DNA of 64,000 bases, taken from contig NZ_NHSF01000063.1 in the NCBI RefSeq assembly GCF_016653295.1, positions 54,106 to 118,105 on the forward strand, read 5' to 3'. The position numbers and the translations under genes are program-made. Source of the stretch: Halochromatium salexigens (GTDB lineage Bacteria > Pseudomonadota > Gammaproteobacteria > Chromatiales > Chromatiaceae). The notes below the pieces were generated by a model that worked only from the letters and a program-made list of their open reading frames with translations, ran no database searches and was not told the origin of the DNA. Below, one piece after another: positions 19,063 to 28,721 of the stretch (position 1 is the stretch's first letter; each line of letters starts with the position of its first letter).

Positions 19063-19800
19063 ATGTCGTCCAACCCGCTCCGCGGCGCTACCTACATGCT
19101 TGAGGGTCTGCGCCTGATCACCCGCCCCGGCCTCAGACGTTTTGTCATCATCCCACTGCTGGTGAACATCGGCGTCTTTGCCGGTGCCATCTGGTACAGC
19201 CTGAGCCGCTTCGAGGGCGCGCTTGGCTGGATGGAGCAGCAGCTACCAAGCTGGCTGCACTGGCTCGATTGGCTGCTCTGGCCCATCTTTGTGCTAGCGC
19301 TGCTGATCATCGTCTTCTACAGCTTCACGCTAGTCGCCAACTTCATCGCCTCGCCGTTTAACGGCCTCTTGGCCGAGAAGGCCGAGGCGATCCTGACCGG
19401 GCACTCAGTCGACACGCCGATCGACTATGCCAAGCTCATCAAGGAACTGCCTGTCATTCTCTGGGATGAGGTCAAGAAAATCCTCTATGCGTTGGTCTGG
19501 ACCATCCCGTTCTTGATCCTCGCCCTCATGGTGCCGGTGATTGGTCCGCTGATCTGGTTCCTGTTCACGGCTTGGATGCTGGCGGTGCAGTATAACGATT
19601 TTCCAATGGGCAACCACGGCCTGCTGTTCCGCGACCAGCGCGCTAGACTGCGCCAGCGCCGTTTCACCGCGCTCAGCTTCGGCTCGGCCGCCGCGGCACT
19701 GACCATGATCCCAGTGCTGAACTTCGTCGTGATGCCAGCCGCGGTGGCTGGTGCCACCGCGATGTGGATCAAGGTCTTCGCTGATCGCGAGTCGCCCTGA
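19063..19800 (+). CDS. cysZ: Sulfate transporter CysZ
   Basis: A 245-residue inner-membrane protein with the EI24/CysZ fold: an N-terminal helix followed by hydrophobic segments near residues 24-42, 64-90, 142-170 and 205-235. The NFIASPFNGLLAEKAE stretch is a CysZ hallmark. CysZ is a sulfate-specific channel feeding cysteine synthesis. ATG 19063 is preferred over TTG 19060. It is divergent from sirB1. Length matches the family, about 250 residues. Confidence 0.92.
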   Translation: MSSNPLRGATYMLEGLRLITRPGLRRFVIIPLLVNIGVFAGAIWYSLSRFEGALGWMEQQLPSWLHWLDWLLWPIFVLALLIIVFYSFTLVANFIASPFNGLLAEKAEAILTGHSVDTPIDYAKLIKELPVILWDEVKKILYALVWTIPFLILALMVPVIGPLIWFLFTAWMLAVQYNDFPMGNHGLLFRDQRARLRQRRFTALSFGSAAAALTMIPVLNFVVMPAAVAGATAMWIKVFADRESP

Positions 19801-19995
19801 CGCTGGCGCACCACGCAGATCGAGCAGCTCGGTGATGTAGCTCTCACAGCGCATGTGGAGGGATCGTGCTTGGACTGCTGGACCCATGCAGGGCCAGGTA
19901 TCGGGTGAGCAGCGCGCATTGACCCATCTACTCAATTGCGGGCAGTCTAGTAAAACCTGGGATGATCCTGGAATCTCCGCCCCTTAGCCTCACCG

Positions 19996-22293
<2,298 letters not shown>

Positions 22294-22326
22294 CCACGGG
22301 GATGACTCACCCGGGACTAAACATCT

Positions 22327-22354
22327 AAGCCTTCAATCTCGCGGGCTTTTTTTT
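22327..22354 (+). terminator. Possible weak terminator after recQ
   Basis: A short 5-bp stem (22327-22331 with 22344-22348) with a 12-base loop leads into a run of eight T that overlaps the end of the stem. The stem is weak, so this is only a candidate. Confidence 0.35.
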
Positions 22355-22464
22355 ATCTCGGTTGTCTAGGCGTGGCCGCCTACATCCTCCGAGGCGTTCT
22401 TGGCGGAACGCCCATTATATCAATGGGTTGAACGAGGTTCGCCCTTTTTATGAAACATTCGGGT

Positions 22465-22746
22465 CTAGCAGCACTCGACCTCAAGCGCCTCGAGCATGAT
22501 TTCCAGCTCGGCCTCATTCCAGCGCTCGAGCAATTCGCGCAGATGGTTGATATGACAGTGGATGTGATAGAGCGCATCGTGCTTCGGGCCGTTGCGGCCC
22601 TCGAGCTTGGCCTCGAAGTAGCTCCAGAACGGATCATCGCGCTCGCCGGTGCGCATCGCCGTGCGTAAGGCGGTGACGAAGCGCTCGGCGTTACCGTCGC
22701 AGTCGATATCGCGGAAGCTGATGTAACGGTCAGGACGCTCGAGCAT
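22465..22746 (-). CDS. cowN: N2-fixation sustaining protein CowN
   Basis: A 93-residue protein with the CowN pattern: DRYISFRDIDCDGNA at the start, a central FWSYFEAKL, then HIHCHINHLRELLE and a terminal ECC. CowN allows nitrogen fixation in the presence of carbon monoxide by protecting nitrogenase. ATG 22746 is one base after the stop of the upstream SIR2-like gene (TGAGATG), which implies translational coupling. The pair lies opposite nifE and should be read from a sigma-54-type promoter at 23675-23690. Identity is strong from sequence and nif context. Confidence 0.95.
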   Translation of the reverse strand: MLERPDRYISFRDIDCDGNAERFVTALRTAMRTGERDDPFWSYFEAKLEGRNGPKHDALYHIHCHINHLRELLERWNEAELEIMLEALEVECC

Positions 22747-22747
22747 C

Positions 22748-23635
22748 TCAGCACCCCGCCTCGGCCGCAACCGCCTCTGCGGTCGCGCTGTCGTTGGCAG
22801 TAAAACCGTCGGCGGCAAGCAGCTCATCGATGTCGGCCTCGACGAGCTGGATGTCCTTCTTCTCGCAGTAACGGCGCTCCTTGTCGGTCGGCTCCGGGAT
22901 CAGCGCCCAGCCGGCGGGCTCGCCGGCGGCATAGATCACATCCGAGAGCACCATGCGCTCGGTGTCGCGCGTCAGGCGGAGTCCGAGGAATAGGTATTGG
23001 CGCCCGACCCGGTATTCCTTGAGGAAACGCGGTAGCCCGAAGCCGCCCATCAGCTCGGTCAGGTAGTCGACGAAATCAGCATCCGAGGCGATATAGGTCG
23101 CATCCGGGCGCGGACTGCCGAGCGGCTTGAACAGGATCGGCAGTGCCGGGTCGACCTGATCCTGCTCGATCTCCTGATAGAGGTCGCCATCGTAGGCATG
23201 GATGCGAAACCGGTAGTCGGTACCAGCAATCCGTGAGATCCCGCGGATCAGCGTATGGGGCCGATCCGCATAGGACTCCTGCAGCTGGGTATCGCGGTTG
23301 ATGTCGATGACGTAGCGCGGTGCCAGCTCGGCGAGCCAGTCGTGCAGCGGGGCGCGCGTCCACTGACGCTGGCCATAGGTGTGATCTAGGAACCGGTTGA
23401 CCGCGCTGCGCCCGCGCTTTAGCTCGACATCCATGGCCGCGCGCGGGAATTCCCACATCAGCCGTTTCGACATCGGTCGGCCTTTGTTCATCGCCAGGAT
23501 CAGGCTGTCGCTGTCGGCCGGCATCGGCGAGCCTGTCTCGCGCTCGACGACCGGCGCTAACACACCGGGACCGAGATAAGGAATGAGATCGCCGCGGCGC
23601 ATGGCACTGGCAAGATCGGAGAGTTCGATGGACAT
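22748..23635 (-). CDS. SIR2-like family protein in a nif operon
   Basis: A 295-residue protein of the SIR2_2-like class. The N-terminal IPYLGPGVLAP (about 17-27) corresponds to the NAD-binding GAG loop of sirtuins, with Pro in place of Ala. The YVIDINRD stretch occupies the usual TxN-D position. The C-terminal part has an RQYLFLGLRL segment, also typical. Whether it cleaves NAD, deacetylates or only binds nucleotide cannot be told. AAGGA precedes ATG 23635. It is the first gene of a two-gene unit with cowN, divergent from nifE, so a role tied to nitrogenase or its energy status is likely but unproven. Confidence 0.8.
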   Translation of the reverse strand: MSIELSDLASAMRRGDLIPYLGPGVLAPVVERETGSPMPADSDSLILAMNKGRPMSKRLMWEFPRAAMDVELKRGRSAVNRFLDHTYGQRQWTRAPLHDWLAELAPRYVIDINRDTQLQESYADRPHTLIRGISRIAGTDYRFRIHAYDGDLYQEIEQDQVDPALPILFKPLGSPRPDATYIASDADFVDYLTELMGGFGLPRFLKEYRVGRQYLFLGLRLTRDTERMVLSDVIYAAGEPAGWALIPEPTDKERRYCEKKDIQLVEADIDELLAADGFTANDSATAEAVAAEAGC

Positions 23636-23674
23636 AAGTTTCCTTGGAGGATAGGGAGCCATCCCTAGCTTGCA

Positions 23675-23690
23675 AGCAAAGAGAATGCCA
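23675..23690 (-). promoter_or_regulatory. Sigma-54-type promoter for the SIR2-cowN unit
   Basis: On the minus strand the sequence reads TGGCATTCTCTTTGCT. It matches TGGCAC-N5-TTGCW at all but one position (T for C). Spacing between the GG and GC elements is correct. Transcription would begin about 28 bases before ATG 23635, which fits well. Confidence 0.75.
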
Positions 23691-23898
23691 ATGAACCAGG
23701 ATTCGAAGCCTGACGCACACCTGATGCTGCTTGAGGAATCGTGCGCTGACGATAGTTCGCGCCCTGAGTCGCCCGCCCGGACCAGTCACGCTGCCATGTT
23801 GAGTCTAGCCGTCAGAACTTAGCGCCAGAAACCCACCCTGCTTCCGGCTCCAAACTCCGGTTCTAAAAGCTGTGGCAAAGGCTGCAACGCGATCGCCT

Positions 23899-23914
23899 TG
23901 TTCGCTTTGCGACA
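23899..23914. promoter_or_regulatory. NifA-type upstream activator site
   Basis: TGT-N10-ACA, with TGT at 23899-23901 and ACA at 23912-23914. This is the NifA binding pattern. It is about 127 bases upstream of the predicted nifE start point. Because it reads the same on both strands it could also serve the SIR2-cowN promoter, about 245 bases away. Confidence 0.65.
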
Positions 23915-24005
23915 ATCGCCGCAGCGCGATGATGCTCGGCAAGCGATCCGCTAAGTTGCTGATCCATCGAAAAACAGGGGCGCAGACGCCTGTCTTAACG
24001 CTCGG

Positions 24006-24021
24006 TGGCACGGTCTCTGCT
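24006..24021 (+). promoter_or_regulatory. nifE: Sigma-54-type promoter of nifE
   Basis: The sequence TGGCACGGTCTCTGCT matches the -24/-12 consensus TGGCAC-N5-TTGCW with one change (C for T in the -12 element). It lies about 85 bases before ATG 24105, so the leader is about 70 bases. With the NifA-type site upstream, this marks nifENX as a NifA/RpoN unit. Confidence 0.8.
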
Positions 24022-24104
24022 TTAAGGTCATCCATCAGCATGCTCCCCAGCATGCAGTCGTCAGCACGCCCTCGCAAACGCTCAGCCACCGAGACCCTGA
24101 AGGC

Positions 24105-25586
24105 ATGAAGCAAAAAGACATCGCCGCGCTCTTGGACGAGCCCGCCTGTGAGCACAACACCAAGGCCAAGTCCGGCTGCGCCAAGCCCAAGCCCGGCGCC
24201 ACGGCCGGGGGCTGCGCCTTCGATGGCGCCCAGATCGCGCTGCTGCCGATCGGCGATGTCGCGCACATCGTGCACGGCTCCATCGCCTGCGCCGGCAGCG
24301 CCTGGGACAATCGCGGCAGCCGCTCCACCGGCCCGACCCTGTACAAGCTCGGCATGACCACCGACCTGACCGAACAGGATGTGATCATGGGTCGCGGCGA
24401 GAAGCGGCTGTTCCATTCGATCAAGCAGGCGATCGAGAGCTACGACCCAGCGGCAGTCTTCGTCTACAACACCTGCGTGCCGGCGTTGATCGGCGATGAT
24501 GTCGATGCGGTCTGCAAGGCCGCGGCCGAGCGCTTCGGCAAGCCGGTGGTCTCGGTCGATGCGGCCGGCTTCTACGGCACCAAGAACCTCGGCAACCGCA
24601 TCGCTGGCGAGACCATGGTCAAGCAGGTCTGCGGTGGCCGCGAGCCCGATCCGATCCCGGCCGGCATTGAGCGGCCCGGCTTCAAGGTGCACGATGTCGC
24701 ACTGGTCGGTGAGTACAACATCGCCGGTGAGATGTGGCGCGTGATGCCGCTGTTCGATGAGCTCGGCATCCGCGTGCTCTGCACCCTCTCCGGCGATGCG
24801 CGCTTCCACGAGGTGCAGACCATGCACCGCGCGGAGGTCAACATGATGGTCTGCTCCAAGGCGATGATCAACGTCGCCCGCAAGCTCGAGCAGGCCTTCG
24901 GCACGCCCTGGTTCGAGGGCAGCTTCTATGGAGTCGCCGACGTCTCGCAGGCATTGCGTGATTTTGCCCGCCTGATCGGCGACCCGGACCTCAGCGCCCG
25001 CACCGAGGCGCTGATCGCCCGCGAGGAGGCGCGCATCGATGCCGAGCTCGAGCCTTGGCGCGAGCGCCTGCGTGGCAAGCGGGTGCTGCTCTACACCGGC
25101 GGCGTCAAATCCTGGTCCGTGGTCTCGGCGCTGCAGGATCTCGGCATGAGCGTGGTCGCCACCGGCACCCGCAAGTCGACCGAGGACGACAAGGCGCGCA
25201 TCCGCGAGCTGATGGGCGACGAGGCGGTGATGATCGAGGATGGCAATCCACGCAATCTGCTCGATCTCTATCGGCAGCAGGGTGCCGATCTGCTGGTCGC
25301 CGGCGGACGGAATCAGTACACCGCGCTGAAGGCGCGCATCCCGTTCCTGGATATCAATCAGGAGCGCGAATTCGGCTACGCCGGCTACGACGGCATGCTC
25401 GAGCTGGCGCGGCAGATGTGCCTGACCATCGAGAGCCCGATCTGGGCCGCGGTGCGCAGCGCGCCGCCTTGGCGCAGCGCTAGCGACGGAGCCGCGGCCG
25501 GTGCGCCGGTTGTGCAATCGCCAGAGACCGAGACTGGAGCGAGCGCCTCAGCCTCACAGGCAGCAACGGAGGTGGCCCATGGCTGA
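24105..25586 (+). CDS. nifE: Nitrogenase FeMo-cofactor scaffold subunit NifE
   Basis: A 493-residue NifD-like protein. The four conserved cysteines fall at 37, 62, 124 and 250, the same numbers I recall for the Azotobacter vinelandii protein. NifE and NifN form the alpha2beta2 scaffold on which NifB-co matures to FeMo-co. GGCAFDGA surrounds C37. The C-terminus has an Ala/Ser-rich extension after the AVRSAPPW segment. ATG 24105 is in-frame and follows the sigma-54-type leader. The gene overlaps nifN by eight bases (ATGGCTGA). Confidence 0.98.
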   Translation: MKQKDIAALLDEPACEHNTKAKSGCAKPKPGATAGGCAFDGAQIALLPIGDVAHIVHGSIACAGSAWDNRGSRSTGPTLYKLGMTTDLTEQDVIMGRGEKRLFHSIKQAIESYDPAAVFVYNTCVPALIGDDVDAVCKAAAERFGKPVVSVDAAGFYGTKNLGNRIAGETMVKQVCGGREPDPIPAGIERPGFKVHDVALVGEYNIAGEMWRVMPLFDELGIRVLCTLSGDARFHEVQTMHRAEVNMMVCSKAMINVARKLEQAFGTPWFEGSFYGVADVSQALRDFARLIGDPDLSARTEALIAREEARIDAELEPWRERLRGKRVLLYTGGVKSWSVVSALQDLGMSVVATGTRKSTEDDKARIRELMGDEAVMIEDGNPRNLLDLYRQQGADLLVAGGRNQYTALKARIPFLDINQEREFGYAGYDGMLELARQMCLTIESPIWAAVRSAPPWRSASDGAAAGAPVVQSPETETGASASASQAATEVAHG

Positions 25587-26970
25587 GCCCACCATCATCA
25601 AGCGCAACAAGGCCCTTTCGGTCGGCCCGCTGAAGGCCAGCTCGACCCTGGGCGCCACCCTCGCCTTCCTCGGCATGCGCCGGTCGATCCCGATGCTGCA
25701 CGGCTCCCAGGGCTGCACCGCGTTCGGCAAGATCTTCTTCATCCAGCACTTCCGCGAACCGATGCCGATCCAGACCACGGCCATGGATCAGGTCAGCACC
25801 ATCATGGGTGGCGACGAGAGCATCGTCGAAGGGCTGGCGACGATCTGCGCCAAGCACCAGCCAGCGTTGATCGGCCTCCCGACCACCGGTCTGGTCGAGA
25901 CCCAGGGCGCCGACGTACCGCGCGCGATCCAGATGTTTCGCGACCAGCATCCGGAATACGCCGAGGTGGCGGTGGTCCCGGTCGCCTCGCCAGACTACAG
26001 CGGTTGTATCGAGACCGGATTCAATACTGCGGTCAAAGCGATCATCAATGACCTGGTGCCCAAGGCCACCGCCGCCGGCACCCGTCCCGGTCGTCGGCCG
26101 CGGCAGGTCAATGTGCTCGCCGGCTCGGCGCTGACCACCGGCGATCTCGAGCATCTGAAGGATCTGCTCGAGCGGTTCCGCTTGCGCCCGGTGCTGCTGC
26201 CCGATATCGCCGACTCGCTCGACGGCCATCTCGTCGACAGCGACTACAGTGCCCTGACCATCGGCGGCACTCCGCTCGATGAGCTGTCGACCCTGGGCGA
26301 TGCTGCCGCGACGCTGGTCATCGGCGGCTCAATGAACGGCGCTGCCGATCTGCTTGCCGAGCGCACCGGGGTTCCGGATCATCGCTTCCCGCATCTGATG
26401 GGGCTGGAGGCCATGGATCGGTTCATCAGCACCCTCGCCGAGATCAGCGCCGAGCCGGTGCCCGAGCGCATTGAGCGCCAGCGCTCGCAGCTGCAAGACG
26501 CGATGCTCGATGCCCACTTCTCGATCGGCCAGGGCCGCTTCGCGATTGCGGCTGATGTCGATCTGCTCGTTGCTTTCTCGCAATTGCTCGCCAGCATGGG
26601 TGCCGAGACCGTCGCTGCGGTGGCGCCGACCAACGCGCCAAGCCTTGCCGAGGTCGCTGCTGCACAGGTCAAGATCGGCGATCTGGAAGACCTCGAGCAG
26701 CTCGCCCGCGCCAACGCCGCGGAAGTGCTGATCACCAACAGCCATGGCACGCATACCGCCGAGCGCCTCGGCATCCCGCTGCTGCGCGCCGGCTTCCCGC
26801 AATTCGACCATGTCGGCGGCTGGCAACGGCAATGGATCGGCTACCAAGGCAGCCGCCAAATCCTGTTCGATCTCGCCAATATCATGCTCGGTCTGCACAA
26901 GGGCGAGATCGCGCCCTATCGCTCGCGGCTGAAGCAGTGGCCCGAGCACGAACGTGAGCAAGCCGCATGA
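25579..26970 (+). CDS. nifN: Nitrogenase FeMo-cofactor scaffold subunit NifN
   Basis: A 463-residue NifK-like protein that partners NifE. The N-terminus reads [21 protein letters not shown], and the conserved cysteine is C46 in [11 protein letters not shown]. The start at 25579 overlaps nifE by eight bases, a sign of coupled expression of the two subunits; an earlier in-frame opening is inside nifE and lacks homology. The stop overlaps the nifX start by four bases. Length is close to the usual 450. Confidence 0.98.
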   Translation: MAEPTIIKRNKALSVGPLKASSTLGATLAFLGMRRSIPMLHGSQGCTAFGKIFFIQHFREPMPIQTTAMDQVSTIMGGDESIVEGLATICAKHQPALIGLPTTGLVETQGADVPRAIQMFRDQHPEYAEVAVVPVASPDYSGCIETGFNTAVKAIINDLVPKATAAGTRPGRRPRQVNVLAGSALTTGDLEHLKDLLERFRLRPVLLPDIADSLDGHLVDSDYSALTIGGTPLDELSTLGDAAATLVIGGSMNGAADLLAERTGVPDHRFPHLMGLEAMDRFISTLAEISAEPVPERIERQRSQLQDAMLDAHFSIGQGRFAIAADVDLLVAFSQLLASMGAETVAAVAPTNAPSLAEVAAAQVKIGDLEDLEQLARANAAEVLITNSHGTHTAERLGIPLLRAGFPQFDHVGGWQRQWIGYQGSRQILFDLANIMLGLHKGEIAPYRSRLKQWPEHEREQAA

Positions 26971-27443
26971 CCATGAAACGCCAGCTCAAGCTCGTCGGCA
27001 ACGACGACACCGACGCGACAACGATCAAGGTCGCCGTCGCCACCACCGACCGCAAGTGCGTCAATCAGCACTTCGGCGCCGCCGAGAGCTTCGCGATCTA
27101 CCGGGTGTCACCGAGTGGCTACGAGCTGCTCGAGGTGGCCCAGTTCGGTCGCCTCGACATGGATGGCAACGAGGACAAGCTCGGCGCCAAGATCGAGGCC
27201 CTCGAAGGCTGCATCGCGGTCTACTGCCAAGCGATCGGCGCCTCGGCCATCGCCAAGCTGCGCGCGCAAGGCATCCAACCGATCAAGGTCGCGCCCGACA
27301 CGCTGGTCAGCAGTCTCCTGCACGCGCTCAAACGCGAGCTTCGCGATGGCCCCAGCGCCTGGCTCAAGCGCGCCATCGAGCAGCAGAGCCCGCGCAGCGA
27401 GAGCCGATTCGATGCCATGGCCGCCGAGGCCTGGGAAGAATGA
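26967..27443 (+). CDS. nifX: NifX, FeMo-cofactor/NifB-co carrier
   Basis: A 158-residue protein of the dinitrogenase cofactor family. The fold's HFG motif is in VNQHFGAAESFAIY, near residues 33-46. NifX binds NifB-co and the VK-cluster during FeMo-co assembly. ATG 26967 overlaps the nifN stop (ATGA). The fold matches the C-terminal half of nifY at the left end of the window, so these are paralogues. Order nifE-N-X followed by a DUF269 gene is standard. Confidence 0.97.
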   Translation: MTMKRQLKLVGNDDTDATTIKVAVATTDRKCVNQHFGAAESFAIYRVSPSGYELLEVAQFGRLDMDGNEDKLGAKIEALEGCIAVYCQAIGASAIAKLRAQGIQPIKVAPDTLVSSLLHALKRELRDGPSAWLKRAIEQQSPRSESRFDAMAAEAWEE

Positions 27444-27479
27444 TTCGCGACGACAAACACAACGACACAAGAGAAGCCT

Positions 27480-27974
27480 ATGACCATTGAAACGCCCGAA
27501 GCACCAACCGCAGCACCAACTATCGACCCGCATGATCCGGTACTGGACACCGAATTCGCGACCGAAATGGTGCGCCAGATCCGCGCCATCGACCCCTATG
27601 GCACCTACGAAGACCTCTCGGCCGCCGGGGTCCTTGAACCCTATGTGCTGACCAAGGAGAAGAAACGCGAGATCCCGATCGTCGGCGACCCCGACGAGAT
27701 CGTCGTTGCCCGCATCCAGGCCTTCTACAACGCCATCGCGGTGCTGATCGAGAAGGAATGCGGCCTGCGCGCGGTACCCTTGTTGCACCTGACCCACGAG
27801 GGCTTTGGCCGGGTGTTGATCACCGTCGGCAAGCTAGTCGTGGTGGATCGCTCACTGCGCGATGTGCATCGCTTCGGCTTCCCAACCCTTTCGAAGATGA
27901 AAGACGAAGGCGACAAGCTGCTCTCGGTCTCACTCGAGTTAGTCGGTGAGCACAGCCGGGTCGCCGGCCTCTGA
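27480..27974 (+). CDS. NifX-associated nitrogen fixation protein (DUF269)
   Basis: A 164-residue protein of the NifX-associated family. Characteristic stretches are DTEFATEMVRQIRAIDPYGTYE near residues 22-43 and HEGFGRVLITVGKLVVVDRSLRDVHRFGFP near 102-131. Its exact job is not known, but it nearly always follows nifX. It starts 36 bases after nifX with a short AGAGAA ribosome site. Family and context agree. Confidence 0.95.
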   Translation: MTIETPEAPTAAPTIDPHDPVLDTEFATEMVRQIRAIDPYGTYEDLSAAGVLEPYVLTKEKKREIPIVGDPDEIVVARIQAFYNAIAVLIEKECGLRAVPLLHLTHEGFGRVLITVGKLVVVDRSLRDVHRFGFPTLSKMKDEGDKLLSVSLELVGEHSRVAGL

Positions 27975-28057
27975 GACAGCCCTCTCAGCCAACCAACCGG
28001 GCAAGCCAATCACCTCAGACCGCCCCCGGCAAGGCGGGGAGTCTCGCGGAGGAACGG

Positions 28058-28273
28058 ATGAACGATGACGAGATCAAGGCCCTTGAGAAGGCGCTAAAGA
28101 AGGCCAAGCGCATCGCCAGCGAACGCGCGAGCGAGCTACACGACCTAGTCGAAGACCGCCTGCCGGCGGCCTTCGACGAGATCCCGAGCTTGGCCCAAGC
28201 CACCTACGACGCCTGCCAGGCCTGGGCCGCGGCCAAAGCTAGGCTCGAGCAAGCACAAACCGCCGATGCCTGA
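28058..28273 (+). CDS. Small nif-linked helical protein (DUF683/CCE_0567 family)
   Basis: A 71-residue, mostly helical protein rich in Lys, Glu and Ala, consistent with the DUF683 family, whose solved member forms a helical hairpin and is described as a metalloprotein. It begins with MNDDEIKALEKALKKAKR and has one Cys near residue 55. GGAGGAACGG precedes ATG 28058. It lies between the DUF269 gene and ferredoxin III, the usual place. Role unknown. Confidence 0.88.
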   Translation: MNDDEIKALEKALKKAKRIASERASELHDLVEDRLPAAFDEIPSLAQATYDACQAWAAAKARLEQAQTADA

Positions 28274-28331
28274 TCATTGCTCAGTGCAAAGCATCCATCC
28301 CCAAACAGCCCACACCCAGCGGAGCAAGCCA

Positions 28332-28640
28332 ATGAGCACCATCACCGGACTCACCCGAGGCGGCGTCCAGTGGACCCCAGCCTTCATCGTCGACCTGAAT
28401 CAGAACAATTGCATCGGCTGTGGCCGCTGCTTCAAGGTCTGCCCACGCGACGTCTTCGAACTCGTCGACCGCGATGAGCTTGACCTCAGTGATGACGATG
28501 ACTTCGATGACGACTTCGACGAGGCGCCCGGGATGGTCATGAACCTCAAAAACACCCTGGACTGCATTGGCTGCGAGGCCTGCTCGCGCGTCTGCCCCAA
28601 GGCCTGCCTGTCGCACGAGCCGCAAGCGATCGCTGCCTAA
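28332..28640 (+). CDS. fdxB: Nif-specific ferredoxin III
   Basis: A 102-residue ferredoxin with two 4Fe-4S motifs: CIGCGRCFKVCP at about residues 28-39, and CIGCEACSRVCP at about 79-90. Between them is a very acidic insert, DLSDDDDFDDDFDEAPG. It should transfer electrons in nitrogenase cofactor assembly or to nitrogenase. ATG 28332 follows GGAGCAAGCCA; an earlier in-frame start overlaps the DUF683 gene. It is the last nif gene here and is convergent with the RND gene. Confidence 0.95.
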   Translation: MSTITGLTRGGVQWTPAFIVDLNQNNCIGCGRCFKVCPRDVFELVDRDELDLSDDDDFDDDFDEAPGMVMNLKNTLDCIGCEACSRVCPKACLSHEPQAIAA

Positions 28641-28721
28641 GGGCATTGTCCTCAGGTCGAATAGATCAGCGCCAACAGACCAACGTCCGAGTCCGCAGCT
28701 TGAGCTACAGAACCTGGTCTA

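Noticed and set aside
23805..25517. Minus-strand frame opposite nifE and the nif promoter region
   Set aside because: It would cover the sigma-54-type site and nifE; a shadow.
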